From Sinomonas cyclohexanicum (GTDB lineage: Bacteria > Actinomycetota > Actinomycetes > Actinomycetales > Micrococcaceae): a DNA stretch of 64,000 bases. The position numbers and the translations under genes are program-made. The notes below the pieces were generated by a model. It had not been told where the DNA came from, did no database searches, and saw only the letters and a program-made list of their open reading frames with translations. Shown piece after piece: positions 18,672 to 27,498 of the stretch (position 1 is its first letter; each line of letters begins with the position of its first letter). The DNA lies in contig NZ_AP024525.1 of NCBI RefSeq assembly GCF_020886775.1, positions 1,860,001 to 1,924,000 on the forward strand, given 5' to 3'.

Positions 18672-20195
18672 TCAGGCCCTGGCGACGTCCTCGAGGTAGC
18701 CAACGAGGGTCCGCACGGTCGAGCCGGTGCCCTGCTTGGGGGTGTGACCGTAGGCCGAGCCTGTGTTGAAGGCAGGGCCCGCGATGTCGATGTGCGCCCA
18801 GGGGACTGTGCTGCCGTCCGCACGGGTCCCCACGAACTCCTTGAGGAAAATCGCGGCGGTGAGCATGCCGCCCGGACGCTCTCCGGCGTTGGCGATGTCC
18901 GCCGTCGCCGAGTCGAGGCCCGCCCGCAGTTCCTCCGGCAGCGGCATGGGCCATGCCGCCTCCCCGGCGGAAGCGGCGGCGTCCAGCAGCGGGCGGGTCA
19001 CGGCGTCGTCGCCCATCACCCCGGCCGTACGCGTGCCGAGCGCGATCAGCGCGGCGCCCGTGAGGGTGGCGACGTCGATGAGCGCGTCTGGGCCCTCCTC
19101 GCTCGCCGCCGCGAGCCCGTCCGCCATCACGAGGCGGCCCTCGGCGTCGGTGTTGAGGACCTCGACGGTCCGGCCGCCGCGGATCGTGATAACGTCCGCC
19201 GGGCGCTGCGCGCTGCCCGACGGCATGTTCTCGGCGATGCACAGCCACGCCGTGACCTTGACCGCCAGGCCGAGCCGGGCCGCGGCCAGGGTGGCGTTGA
19301 GCACCGTCGCGGCACCGGCCATGTCGCTCTTCATCTGGTCCATGTTGGCGGCCGGCTTGATGGAGATGCCGCCCGAGTCGAACGTGATGCCCTTGCCCAC
19401 GAGGTGCACGCTCTTGGCCGCGGGCGCCTTCGCGGGGACGTACTCGACCTTGACCATGCGGGGCGGCCGCACCGAGCCCTGGCCCACGGCGAGGATGCCG
19501 CCGAATCCGTCCTTCGCGAGGCGCTTCTCGTCGAACACCGTGACCTTGACCGGGAGGCCCTTGGCGAGCTCGCGCGCAGCGTCGGCGGTCTCCGGATACA
19601 GCTGGCTCGGCGGCATGTTCACGAGCGTGCGGGTCGCGTTCACCGCAGTCCCCAGCACGGAGGCGCGCGCGAGCGCGGCGTCGGCCTCCGGGGTCCCGGC
19701 GGCGGGCGTGTGGATGATGACGTTGGCCACGTTCGGCTTCGTGTCCGCCGCGTCCGACTTGTGCTCGGTGTAGGAGTAGGAGCCTAGCGCGGCCCCCTCC
19801 GCGACGGCGGCGACGTCCTCGGGCGTCGCCGCGGGCAGCGCGAGGACCACGGTGGCGTGTCCGGCCAGCTGGCGGATGGCGGAACCCGCCGCGCGCCGCA
19901 GCTGCTCCGCCGTGGGCGAGGCGCCGGCGTCGACCTTTCCGACCCCGGCCAAGGCCAGGACGTGGGCGCCTGCCTCGGGAAGGCCGGGGAGCCTGTGCAG
20001 CTGGTCGGCGGCGCCCGTGACGCCAAGCGCGGCCAGGGTCGAACCCACCGCCTCGGCATTGCGGGCCGTCAGCGGATTGTCGAGCAGCACGGGGCCGTCC
20101 GCGCCCTGGGCGACGCCGACCACGAGCACGTCGCTCGGAGTCTTGCGCGGGTCCTTGGACACGGCCTGGAGGGCGGCTTGGCTGTTGGAGAACAC
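18672..20195 (-). CDS. pepA: Leucyl (cytosol) aminopeptidase PepA
   Basis: Two-metal M17 exopeptidase that removes N-terminal residues from peptides. The 507-residue protein has the metal and active-site block KGITFDSGG (about 268-276), the downstream MKSDMAGAA block and the signature NTDAEGRL (about 346-353). The N-terminal macro-like domain is less conserved, as usual. The GTG at 20195 is chosen because AAAGAGG precedes it and the next residues (FSNSQAALQAVS) look like a PepA N-terminus. The open frame continues upstream but is antisense to the PAC2 gene. It is divergent from PAC2. Confidence 0.96.
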   Translation of the reverse strand: MFSNSQAALQAVSKDPRKTPSDVLVVGVAQGADGPVLLDNPLTARNAEAVGSTLAALGVTGAADQLHRLPGLPEAGAHVLALAGVGKVDAGASPTAEQLRRAAGSAIRQLAGHATVVLALPAATPEDVAAVAEGAALGSYSYTEHKSDAADTKPNVANVIIHTPAAGTPEADAALARASVLGTAVNATRTLVNMPPSQLYPETADAARELAKGLPVKVTVFDEKRLAKDGFGGILAVGQGSVRPPRMVKVEYVPAKAPAAKSVHLVGKGITFDSGGISIKPAANMDQMKSDMAGAATVLNATLAAARLGLAVKVTAWLCIAENMPSGSAQRPADVITIRGGRTVEVLNTDAEGRLVMADGLAAASEEGPDALIDVATLTGAALIALGTRTAGVMGDDAVTRPLLDAAASAGEAAWPMPLPEELRAGLDSATADIANAGERPGGMLTAAIFLKEFVGTRADGSTVPWAHIDIAGPAFNTGSAYGHTPKQGTGSTVRTLVGYLEDVARA

Positions 20196-20345
20196 TGTGA
20201 GGGCCTCTTTACGTTGTGGTGCGCTTGCTTCACGTCCCCCTGATGGTATCCGTCCCACTGCCCGCGGGCGGGTGGAATCGGCAGGTGGAATGATGGAACG
20301 TCCGCCGATGTTGTTCCCGTGCAGAGTCAAGAGAGGACCGCTACC

Positions 20346-21359
20346 GTGATCGACCCCGTGTCCGGGCCACTGCAGGACCCCGCCGGCCTGTACACCGCAG
20401 CGCTGGAACTCAGCCGCGATGAGGGCATCCGCGGCCTGCCGCTCATCATGGGCTTCACCGGCTTCGCCGACGCCGGGCACGCTGTGCGCCAGATCATCGA
20501 TGAGCTCATCAGCGTCCAAGGCGACGGAGCGCTCGCCGCCTTCGACGTCGACCAGCTGCTGGACTACCGCTCCCGCAGGCCCCGCATCCGCTTCGTCGAG
20601 GACCACCTCGAGGACTATGACGCGCCGACGCTGGCCCTCTACCGGCTCGAGGACGGGCTCGGGCGACCTTATCTTCTGCTCGCCGGCCCCGAGCCCGACC
20701 TGCAGTGGGAGCGGTTCGCACGCGCCGTCGTCGGCCTCGTCGACCAGCTCGAGGTGACCCAGACCCTGTGGGTCCATGCGATCCCGATGCCGGTTCCGCA
20801 CACCAGGCCGCTCGGCGTGACGGTCCACGGCAACCGGCCGGAGCTCGTCGAGGGCATCTCGCGGTGGAAGCCGGTCGTGGAGTTCCCGGGCGCGATCGGG
20901 CACCTCATCGAGCTGCGGCTCATCGACGCCGGGCATGACGTGACGGGCTTCGTGGTCCACGTCCCGCACTACCTCGCGGAGGCGGAGTACCCCGCCGCCG
21001 CCGTGACCGGCCTTGAGCACCTCGGGGCGGCCGCCTCGCTCATGCTCCCGAGCGATCGGCTGCGGGAGGCCGCGCGCGAGGTCGAGCGGCAGGTGGCCGA
21101 GCAGGTCGCCGCGTCCGAGGACATCCGCGAGGTTGTCGCTGGCCTTGAGGAGCGCTTCGATGACCACACGGCAGACGTCCCGCGCAGGTCGCTCCTCGCC
21201 GGGCCCGCAGACGAGCTGCCGACCGCGGAGGACCTCGGCGCCGCCGTTGAGGCCTACCTCGCCTCGCACGGCGAGCCCGGCCCCGATCGGCCCGACGGGC
21301 CGGAGACGCACGACGGCGGCGACCCGCCACGAGACGGGGACGAGGGCCAGTCGCAGTAG
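20346..21359 (+). CDS. PAC2-family protein
   Basis: A 337-residue member of the PAC2 family (proteasome assembly chaperone 2-like), common in actinobacteria. The core motif near the N-terminus is MGFTGFADAGHAVRQ, and a central GVTVHGNRPEL block and LHLGAAASLMLPS-like region follow. The acidic, Pro/Gly-rich tail (about 300-337) looks disordered. GTG at 20346 is preferred over the in-frame GTG at 20319 because AAGAGAGGA lies 8 nt before it. It is divergent from pepA. A link to proteasome assembly is inferred from the family name only. Confidence 0.88.
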   Translation: MIDPVSGPLQDPAGLYTAALELSRDEGIRGLPLIMGFTGFADAGHAVRQIIDELISVQGDGALAAFDVDQLLDYRSRRPRIRFVEDHLEDYDAPTLALYRLEDGLGRPYLLLAGPEPDLQWERFARAVVGLVDQLEVTQTLWVHAIPMPVPHTRPLGVTVHGNRPELVEGISRWKPVVEFPGAIGHLIELRLIDAGHDVTGFVVHVPHYLAEAEYPAAAVTGLEHLGAAASLMLPSDRLREAAREVERQVAEQVAASEDIREVVAGLEERFDDHTADVPRRSLLAGPADELPTAEDLGAAVEAYLASHGEPGPDRPDGPETHDGGDPPRDGDEGQSQ

Positions 21360-21369
21360 CACGCCGCAC

Positions 21370-21375
21370 TAGGAT
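21370..21375 (+). promoter_or_regulatory. -10 box TAGGAT of a leaderless promoter
   Basis: TAGGAT lies 6 nt before the GTG start of the MFS gene, and 11 nt after the preceding PAC2 stop. Confidence 0.45.
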
Positions 21376-21381
21376 CGTGGG

Positions 21382-22698
21382 GTGAACAGCTGGCGCGCCT
21401 ATACGGTCTGGGGAATCGGCGTCTTCGCGTATCTGGTGGCCGTGCTCCAGCGGACGTCCTTCGGCGTGGTCGGCCTCGAGGCCGCGGACAGGTTCCATGC
21501 GGGCGGCGCGGTGCTCTCCGCGTTCACGGTCCTCCAGCTGGTGGTGTACGCGTCCCTGCAGATCCCCGTCGGCATCCTCGTGGACCGCTTCGGCAGCCGT
21601 GTCATGGTTGCGGCCGGCGCGGTCTTCATGGCCCTCGGGCAGCTGCAGATCGCCGTCGCCGAGTCGGTGGTCACCGGCATCATCGGGCGCATGCTCGTGG
21701 GGATGGGGGACGCGATGACATTCGTGTCCGTGCTCCGGCTGGTCCCACTCTGGTTCGACTCCCGCAAGTCGCCGCTCATGAGCCAGCTCACCGGTGTGGT
21801 CGGCCAGCTCGGCCAGCTCGTGAGCGTCATCCCCTTCCTTGCGCTCCTGCACGCCACGGGCTGGACTCAGGCCTTCATGAGCCTGGCCGCCCTCTCGGTG
21901 CTCGTGATCGTGCTGGCCCTCGCGCTGATCAAGAACTCGCCGACGGGGACGAGGGTGGAGCACGACGGCGAGCCCGAGGGCACCCGGGCGGTCCTCGTCG
22001 CCGCATGGCGGCAACCCGGCACGAGGCTCGGGATGTGGAGCCACTTCACCGTCCAGTTCAGCGGCAATGTCTTCGCGCTCATGTGGGGCTTCCCGTTCAT
22101 GGTCGCCGGCGAGGGGTACCCGCCGTCGGTCGCGGCGGGCCTCATGTCCTTCTTCGTCGCAGTGGCCATCATCGCCGGGCCGCCCATGGGGCGGTTCGTC
22201 GCCCGCCATCCCCTCCGGCGCTCGACGCTCGTCCTCGCGATCTCGGCACTCACGGCGGCGGTGTGGATCGCCGTCCTCCTGACCCCGGGCCAGGCGCCGC
22301 TGTGGCTCATGGCGATCCTGATCGCCGTCCTCGCCCTCGGCGGCCCGAGCTCGATGATCGGATTCGACTTCGCGCGGACCTTCAACCCCTCTCACCGGCT
22401 CGGCACCGCGACGGGAATCGTCAACATCGGCGGCTTCGTGGCGGCGCTGCTGACGATGTTCCTCGTCGGCTACCTCCTCGACGTCCAGCATGCGCTCGGC
22501 CTTTCCCCCGACGGCGTCTACAGCCTCGATGCGTTCCGCGTCGCCCTCGCCGTCCAACTGCTCGTGCTCGGCGCGGGCGCGTTCGCCCTCATCCGCGTGC
22601 GGCGCAAGGTTCGGCGCGGCCTCGAGGCACAGGGCGTCACCGTGCCGCCGCTGCGCGAGGCGTGGGCGGAGTACCGGGCGCGGCGCCGAGGAGACTGA
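21382..22698 (+). CDS. Major facilitator superfamily transporter
   Basis: A 438-residue protein with 12 predicted membrane helices and the MFS inter-helix loop GILVDRFGSRVMV (about residues 70-82), the A-motif position. The first helix begins almost at the N-terminus (YTVWGIGVFAYLVAVLQ). The C-terminal tail is basic (RRKVRRGLEAQG). Substrate cannot be predicted: no neighbouring regulator or enzyme points to one. It follows PAC2 by 22 nt but has its own -10 box. Confidence 0.9.
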   Translation: MNSWRAYTVWGIGVFAYLVAVLQRTSFGVVGLEAADRFHAGGAVLSAFTVLQLVVYASLQIPVGILVDRFGSRVMVAAGAVFMALGQLQIAVAESVVTGIIGRMLVGMGDAMTFVSVLRLVPLWFDSRKSPLMSQLTGVVGQLGQLVSVIPFLALLHATGWTQAFMSLAALSVLVIVLALALIKNSPTGTRVEHDGEPEGTRAVLVAAWRQPGTRLGMWSHFTVQFSGNVFALMWGFPFMVAGEGYPPSVAAGLMSFFVAVAIIAGPPMGRFVARHPLRRSTLVLAISALTAAVWIAVLLTPGQAPLWLMAILIAVLALGGPSSMIGFDFARTFNPSHRLGTATGIVNIGGFVAALLTMFLVGYLLDVQHALGLSPDGVYSLDAFRVALAVQLLVLGAGAFALIRVRRKVRRGLEAQGVTVPPLREAWAEYRARRRGD

Positions 22699-22809
22699 CC
22701 GGCACTAGGAACCGGTCCACTTGTCCTCCCCAGACGAATAACCGGCGTGTTGTCCACATAGAACTGAGTTCCACACCGGGTCCGGCCGCCGCGGGCGAAG
22801 AGTGGGGAC

Positions 22810-24174
22810 ATGGACGATACCCAGCATCCCGCAGCCGACCACGTTCCCGGTGCGACCGGCATCCCGGACGCCCAAGGCCCGTCGTGCGGCCCCGACGAAT
22901 GCGCGCTCCCTGAATCGCGGGACGAGCCGCTCGCCGTCCGTACTGCCGAGGACATCCTCGCGTACATCCCGCATGCTCTCGGGGAGTGGCCGCAGGAGAG
23001 CCTCGTCGCGGTGTGCCTCGCCGACGGGCATCTCGGGCCCACCTTGAGGATCGACCTGCCTCGGCGCCGCGGCCCGTCAGCCCTCGGCCGGTTCTCCGAC
23101 ACGGTGGCAGGCTATGTGGCCCACGACCGGCCCGCTGGGGCGGTCCTCGCCGTCTACACCCGGACACCGTGGACGGACCCGCGCCGTGCGCCGCACCAGG
23201 AAGTGGTCGACGCACTCATCGCGCGCCTCGCAGAGGAAGGCGTCCCTGTCCTCGAGGTCTGGGCGGTCGGCCCCGAGCATTGGCGGACCACCACATGTAC
23301 TGACGTGCTCTGCTGCCCGTGGCCCGGCGCGAGCGTCGAGTCGCTCCGCGACAGCCGGATCGAGGCGGAGATGGTGTACCGGGGAAGCTCGTACGCTCCG
23401 GTCCCCGATCTCCCCGAGGGAACCGTGCCCCGGGCATCGGTGTCCGCGGCCCTCGAGGCCTGCTTCCAGGACCCCGAGCGGTGGTGGGACCCCTACGAGT
23501 TCACGGCGGCGCTCGCGGTCTGGGACGAGGTTCTCTCCGAGGCGGATCCCCCGGACCCGGATCGCCTGCGGCTGCTGGCCGCGACGCTCCTGAGGCCTGC
23601 CCTCCGCGACGCCGTCATGGTCGCCGCGGCCGCCGACGCAGCGACGGCGTGGCGGGGCAGCTCGGCGACCGCGATCCTGAGGACCGAGCCCGTGGACGGG
23701 CACCCGACGACGCGGTTCCAGGGGATCCCCCCTGCGCTGCCCGGGGGAGTGCCGGCCGCCGAGGCCGCCGCGGCGCTGGACTGCTGGTCGGAGGCCACGC
23801 CGCCCGCGCAGGCGGACGCCGCGGGGACCGGTCCTCGGGATGCCGTCTCTGGCTTCGAATTCGGCCTCGTCCTCATGGGGTGCACCGGCACTGCGCCATC
23901 CTGGGCCCGCATCGCCCGGCTCGAGCGTGTGGCGATGAGCCTCACACGGATGGAGGAGCCCGAGGTTCGGGCACCGGCGCTGTCGATCCTCGCGTGGGTC
24001 CAATGGGCCAGAGGGCGCGGCGGACGGTGCGTCGCGTTCCTGGAACGCGCGCTGTCGGCCGACCCCGACTACCGACTTGCCCAGCTCCTCCTGGGGCTCG
24101 TGCAGCAGGGGGAACTGCCAGGGTGGTCCCGGTCCGGCGCCACTGCGTGGCATCGCGGGGACGAGGCCGCCTAG
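22810..24174 (+). CDS. DUF4192 protein
   Basis: A 454-residue soluble protein matching the actinobacterial DUF4192 family: the block [15 protein letters not shown] then [14 protein letters not shown] near residues 44-75, and a C-terminal helical repeat-like region ([16 protein letters not shown], then [16 protein letters not shown]) suggestive of a TPR. Some members are encoded next to sigA, as here. Function is unknown. The ATG at 22810 follows GTGGGGAC. The 110 bp before it hold no obvious hairpin. Confidence 0.85.
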   Translation: MDDTQHPAADHVPGATGIPDAQGPSCGPDECALPESRDEPLAVRTAEDILAYIPHALGEWPQESLVAVCLADGHLGPTLRIDLPRRRGPSALGRFSDTVAGYVAHDRPAGAVLAVYTRTPWTDPRRAPHQEVVDALIARLAEEGVPVLEVWAVGPEHWRTTTCTDVLCCPWPGASVESLRDSRIEAEMVYRGSSYAPVPDLPEGTVPRASVSAALEACFQDPERWWDPYEFTAALAVWDEVLSEADPPDPDRLRLLAATLLRPALRDAVMVAAAADAATAWRGSSATAILRTEPVDGHPTTRFQGIPPALPGGVPAAEAAAALDCWSEATPPAQADAAGTGPRDAVSGFEFGLVLMGCTGTAPSWARIARLERVAMSLTRMEEPEVRAPALSILAWVQWARGRGGRCVAFLERALSADPDYRLAQLLLGLVQQGELPGWSRSGATAWHRGDEAA

Positions 24175-24328
24175 GCGTTCCGTTGCAGCCCAAGCGGTGG
24201 TCGACCACGCCCAGCGCATCGGATGGTGAAGGCGAGGCGCTCTTCGTGAGAGAATGGACGCCAGGCCCGGTTGGGTCCGAACTTCGGCGAGTTGTTTTCG
24301 ATGCCCGTTTGCGGGAACGAAATCAGCA

Positions 24329-24361
24329 TCCGAAGGGTTGTAGGAATACAGACCCTTCGGA
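24329..24361. promoter_or_regulatory. 10-bp perfect dyad in the rpoD upstream region
   Basis: TCCGAAGGGT (24329-24338) pairs with ACCCTTCGGA (24352-24361) around a 13-nt AT-rich loop. It lies 95 bp before the rpoD start, in a 281-bp gap. It may be an operator or a leader stem-loop. A TTGACA (24393-24398) follows but lacks a convincing -10. Confidence 0.45.
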
Positions 24362-24455
24362 CCGGAACGGCAGCGTCAGCAGCCACTCGGACTTGACAGG
24401 GTCACTGTGGTGTTGCCCCCAAGGCAAACACCGGCACAGCGGCAGGAAGGTAAAC

Positions 24456-25736
24456 GTGACGCCCCCCACGGAAAATGAGACCGCCCAGGCGGCCATGGCG
24501 GACAATCCGCAGGCCACGAGCGCTCCTGCGCGCTCTGCGGCCAAGCGGTCCCCGGCCAAGCCGGCTGCATCCAAGGCCAAGGCACCCGCGCGCAAGGCCG
24601 CGGCCAAGGCCGCCCCGAAGGGCGCAGCGAGCGTCAAGGCGGAGGCCGCAGACGCGAAGGCCGGGCTGGACGAGGAGGCCGTCGAGGAGGACCTCGAGGC
24701 CGTCACGCCCAACGACGGCGAGATCGTCGCTGCCGAGAGCGAGGAGAAGGCGACAGGATCCGCAATCGTCATCTCCGACGCCGACGAGGACGACGCTCCG
24801 GTCCAGCAGGTCACAAGCGCCGGTGCGACCGCCGACCCGGTGAAGGACTACCTCAAGCAGATCGGCAAGGTCGCGCTCCTGAACGCAGAGCAGGAGGTGG
24901 ATCTCGCGCTGCGCATCGAGGCCGGCCTGTTCGCCAAGCACAAGCTTGACGAGGAGGGCGAGTCCTACGACACCCAGTACCGCCATGACCTCGAGCGCAT
25001 CGTGCATGACGGCGAGCGTGCCAAGAACCACCTGCTCGAGGCGAACCTCCGTCTCGTCGTCTCCCTTGCCAAGCGGTACACCGGGCGCGGCATGCTCTTC
25101 CTGGACCTCATCCAGGAAGGCAACCTCGGCCTCATCCGCGCCGTCGAGAAGTTCGACTACACCAAGGGGTTCAAGTTCTCGACCTACGCCACGTGGTGGA
25201 TCCGCCAGGCCATCACGCGCGCCATGGCGGACCAGGCACGCACGATCCGCATCCCCGTCCACATGGTCGAGGTCATCAACAAGCTTGCCCGCGTCCAGCG
25301 GCAGATGCTCCAGGACCTGGGTCGTGAGCCCACGCCCGAGGAACTCGCCAAGGAGCTCGACATGACGCCCGAGAAGGTCGTCGAGGTCCAGAAGTACGGC
25401 CGCGAGCCCATCTCCCTCCACACGCCGCTCGGCGAGGACGGCGACTCGGAGTTCGGCGACCTCATCGAGGACTCCGAGGCCGTGGTGCCCGCGGACGCGG
25501 TCAGCTTCACGCTCCTCCAGGAGCAGCTCCACTCGGTCCTCGACACGCTCTCAGAGCGGGAGGCCGGTGTCGTGGCGATGCGGTTCGGCCTCACCGACGG
25601 ACAGCCCAAGACCCTCGACGAGATCGGCAAGGTCTACGGTGTCACGCGCGAGCGCATCCGCCAGATCGAGTCGAAGACCATGTCCAAGCTGCGCCACCCC
25701 TCCCGGTCCCAGGTGCTCCGCGACTACCTCGACTGA
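24456..25736 (+). CDS. rpoD: Principal RNA polymerase sigma factor (SigA/HrdB type)
   Basis: A 426-residue housekeeping sigma-70. An Ala/Lys/Pro-rich N-terminal extension (about 1-120) precedes region 1.2 ([16 protein letters not shown]), region 2 ([34 protein letters not shown]), region 3, and region 4 with the HTH ([19 protein letters not shown]). GTG at 24456 is chosen for the AGGAAGG site 5 nt upstream. The frame stays open further upstream but overlaps DUF4192 antiframe. The last codons (RDYLD-stop) are duplicated at 40401-40420, showing that the mobile element integrated here and preserved the protein end. Confidence 0.96.
   Translation: MTPPTENETAQAAMADNPQATSAPARSAAKRSPAKPAASKAKAPARKAAAKAAPKGAASVKAEAADAKAGLDEEAVEEDLEAVTPNDGEIVAAESEEKATGSAIVISDADEDDAPVQQVTSAGATADPVKDYLKQIGKVALLNAEQEVDLALRIEAGLFAKHKLDEEGESYDTQYRHDLERIVHDGERAKNHLLEANLRLVVSLAKRYTGRGMLFLDLIQEGNLGLIRAVEKFDYTKGFKFSTYATWWIRQAITRAMADQARTIRIPVHMVEVINKLARVQRQMLQDLGREPTPEELAKELDMTPEKVVEVQKYGREPISLHTPLGEDGDSEFGDLIEDSEAVVPADAVSFTLLQEQLHSVLDTLSEREAGVVAMRFGLTDGQPKTLDEIGKVYGVTRERIRQIESKTMSKLRHPSRSQVLRDYLD
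25717..25736 (+). repeat. attL (rpoD 3' end)
   Basis: TCCGCGACTA then CCTCGACTGA, encoding RDYLD-stop of the intact rpoD. The first ten bases are identical to attR; the two differences are synonymous (TAC CTC versus TAT CTG). Strand exchange probably occurs within the identical block. Confidence 0.8.
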
Positions 25737-25746
25737 GAATAGGGGC

Positions 25747-25819
25747 CGCTGTGCGGTGTTTCCGCTGGTGAGAGGCCGTTTTACGGGGCCTGACGTCAGC
25801 GATTCTACACCGCACAGCG
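25747..25819. repeat. 13-bp inverted repeats between attL and the integrase gene
   Basis: CGCTGTGCGGTGT (25747-25759) and its perfect complement ACACCGCACAGCG (25807-25819), 47 nt apart. They sit between the crossover site and int, where arm-type integrase or excisionase sites are expected. The loop is too long for an ordinary terminator. Confidence 0.55.
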
Positions 25820-25839
25820 CTCTCAGTCGAGATATCAAC

Positions 25840-25845
25840 TAGACT
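25840..25845 (+). promoter_or_regulatory. -10 box TAGACT of the integrase gene (leaderless)
   Basis: TAGACT lies 6 nt before the int ATG. The resolvase gene at 31450 has the identical box at the identical distance. Confidence 0.5.
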
Positions 25846-25851
25846 GGGTTC

Positions 25852-26757
25852 ATGCCAGCCAAGGCCCCGGACCCCGATCTTGGCTCGCTCCTGCCCTCGT
25901 GGGAACTCGCCCTCAGGGCCGTGCGCAAGAGCCCCGCGACGCTGAAGAGCTACGGCGACGGCGTCCGGTCCTTCCTTTCATGGTGCGCCGACGACGGCCG
26001 CCCTGCCGTACTCGACCGGACCGCGGTCAACGGCTTCACGGCCGCGCTTCTCGACTCCGGGCGCGAACCGGCCACGGTGCGGTCCCGCCAGCTCGCCGTG
26101 CGCCGGTTCAGTGCCTGGCTCGCCGAGGAAGGCGAGATCCCCGCCGACCCCCTGCTCGGCCTGAAGGCACCCAAGCTCGACGTCAAGGTCGTCGAGCCGC
26201 TCACCGACGGCCAGCTCAGGGCGCTCATCAAGGCGTGCGCCGGTACGGACATGCGCGACCGCCGCGACGAGGCGATCGTCCGCTTCATGACCGAGACCGG
26301 GGCGCGCGCGGGGGAGTGCGCGGCGCTCGCACTCGACGACGTGGACCTGGCCCACGGGACCGCGACTGTCCGCCGCGGCAAGGGAGGCAAGGGCCGCGTC
26401 GTGCCATTCGGCGCCCAGACCGCCCGCGCGCTCGACCGCTACCGGCGCGCACGCGCCTCGCACAGGCTCGCCGGGACCCCTGCGTTCTGGCTGGGCGACC
26501 GCGGCAAGGCGTTCAGCTACGACGGCCTCCACAAGACCCTCGGCGAGCGTGCCGCCGCCGCTGGGATCGAAGGATTCCACCCCCACAAGCTGAGGCACAC
26601 CGCGGCCCACAGGTGGCTCGCCGCGGGCGGATCCGAAGGCGGCCTCATGGCCGTGGCCGGCTGGGAGCGCCCAGACATGCTGGCGCGCTACACCAAGGCC
26701 CGCGCGGCCGAGCGCGCCGCCGAGGAAGCCCGGAGGCTGAACCTGGGGGACCTCTGA
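25852..26757 (+). CDS. int: Tyrosine integrase/recombinase
   Basis: A 301-residue site-specific recombinase. The N-terminal SAM-like core-binding domain (about 10-95, ATLKSYGDGVRSFLSW) precedes the catalytic domain with all expected residues: R152 (TGARAGE), a lysine in RRGKGGKGR (K177 or K180), H245-xx-R248 (HPHKLRH), W271 (AGWERP) and nucleophile Y280 (LARYTKA). It lacks the N-terminal arm-binding AP2 domain of larger integrases. It lies 115 bp after attL and has its own leaderless promoter and terminator. XerC/XerD was considered, but the position at an att site argues for the element integrase. Read-through from rpoD, which lost its terminator, could also express it. Confidence 0.92.
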   Translation: MPAKAPDPDLGSLLPSWELALRAVRKSPATLKSYGDGVRSFLSWCADDGRPAVLDRTAVNGFTAALLDSGREPATVRSRQLAVRRFSAWLAEEGEIPADPLLGLKAPKLDVKVVEPLTDGQLRALIKACAGTDMRDRRDEAIVRFMTETGARAGECAALALDDVDLAHGTATVRRGKGGKGRVVPFGAQTARALDRYRRARASHRLAGTPAFWLGDRGKAFSYDGLHKTLGERAAAAGIEGFHPHKLRHTAAHRWLAAGGSEGGLMAVAGWERPDMLARYTKARAAERAAEEARRLNLGDL

Positions 26758-26802
26758 GTGCCTGGCGGTTGCCGGACATCGAATCGCACACATCGCGCAG
26801 AA

Positions 26803-26835
26803 GGGCCGCCCCCGGCACTGGGGGTGGCCCTTTTT
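26803..26835 (+). terminator. Rho-independent terminator after int
   Basis: GGGCCGCCCCC (26803-26813) pairs with GGGGGTGGCCC (26820-26830), with one mismatch or wobble, followed by TTTTT (26831-26835). Confidence 0.85.
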
Positions 26836-26852
26836 CCCGCGCCGCCACGGGA

Positions 26853-26870
26853 GTTTCGGAAGACCGAAAC
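26853..26870. promoter_or_regulatory. 7-bp dyad in the int-xis gap
   Basis: GTTTCGG and CCGAAAC around a 4-nt spacer. It is a plausible operator or recombination-factor site in the 241-bp gap between int and the HTH gene. Confidence 0.4.
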
Positions 26871-26957
26871 CGTTCGTTAGACCTTCCTAACCAAGCTCGG
26901 ACGTGGTTCAGGGCCCGAACTCCTGCGATTCCGCCATGTCGGTCCGTCGACACTCGT

Positions 26958-26985
26958 TTCCACGAGGGATGGCCCCTCGTTGGAA
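26958..26985. promoter_or_regulatory. 11-bp dyad immediately before the excisionase-like gene
   Basis: TTCCA-CGAGGG and CCCTCG-T-TGGAA around ATGGC, ending 13 nt before the ATG at 26999. It overlaps where the promoter of the early operon should lie, so it could be an operator. No repressor gene was recognised in the element. Confidence 0.45.
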
Positions 26986-26998
26986 CGACTAGGACTAT

Positions 26999-27241
26999 AT
27001 GGCCATCAAGCAGATCGAGCCACTTGAGCTCTATTCGGCGGAAGACGTCATGCGGCTGTACGGCGTGTCCCGCCGCTTCGTCCAGGCCCGCATCGATGAC
27101 GGGCAGCTCACGCCGCTCTGGCTCGGGCGATACCTCCGCTTCGCCCCCGAAGAAGTCCACGCCCTCCTCCGCACCTCCAGGACACCTGAGGAAGAAGCCA
27201 TCGCCCGGGCGAACCCCAGGGGCAGGGCGGCCGGCAAGTGA
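26999..27241 (+). CDS. Excisionase/AlpA-like helix-turn-helix protein
   Basis: An 80-residue protein with a MerR-like winged HTH: LYSAEDVMRLYGVSRRFVQARID (about residues 11-33), then the wing (PLWLGRYLRFAPEEV). This is the layout of phage excisionases and of AlpA-type activators of satellite integrases. The ATG follows AGGAC by 6 nt. Its stop overlaps the GTG start of the next gene (GTGA), so the two are coupled. The distinction between excisionase and early transcription activator cannot be made from sequence. Confidence 0.75.
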   Translation: MAIKQIEPLELYSAEDVMRLYGVSRRFVQARIDDGQLTPLWLGRYLRFAPEEVHALLRTSRTPEEEAIARANPRGRAAGK

Positions 27242-27498
27242 CCGCCACGCCCACAGAACGCCGCCTCAGCGCCCAGATCGCCGCCCATGAGTCATGGGCG
27301 CGCACCGAGGACCGATCGGCCCGCACGGCCCCAGCCAGGGCCGCGCTCCTGGCGAAGTTCGAGCGCCTCGCCGACCCCGAAGGCCGACTCCTCCCCGCGG
27401 AACGCGCCCGCCGCGCCGAGCACCTCCGCAAGGCTCACTTCCAGCGCCTCGCGCTCGCCTCGGCAAAGGCCCGGCGCTGCAACAAGGCCGGGGAGTGA
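27238..27498 (+). CDS. Conserved small phage/element protein of unknown function
   Basis: An 86-residue basic helical protein (AAHESWARTEDRSARTAPARAA; LLPAERARRAEHLRKA; ASAKARRCNK). Proteins with this AHxSWAxTxDRxARTxPAR pattern and RRAEHxRKA are, as I recall, frequent in actinobacterial phages and integrative elements, next to excisionase genes as here. It starts with GTG overlapping the preceding stop. The replication-protein frame overlaps most of it in another frame. Function unknown. Confidence 0.7.
   Translation: MTATPTERRLSAQIAAHESWARTEDRSARTAPARAALLAKFERLADPEGRLLPAERARRAEHLRKAHFQRLALASAKARRCNKAGE

Noticed and set aside
25747-25819. Terminator for rpoD
   Set aside because: The 47-nt loop and lack of a T-run make termination unlikely. 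The hairpin at 40441-40485 is far better and lies where rpoD originally ended.
25852-26757. Chromosomal XerC or XerD
   Set aside because: Size and motifs would permit it, but the gene sits between a duplicated rpoD end and phage genes, as expected for an element integrase.
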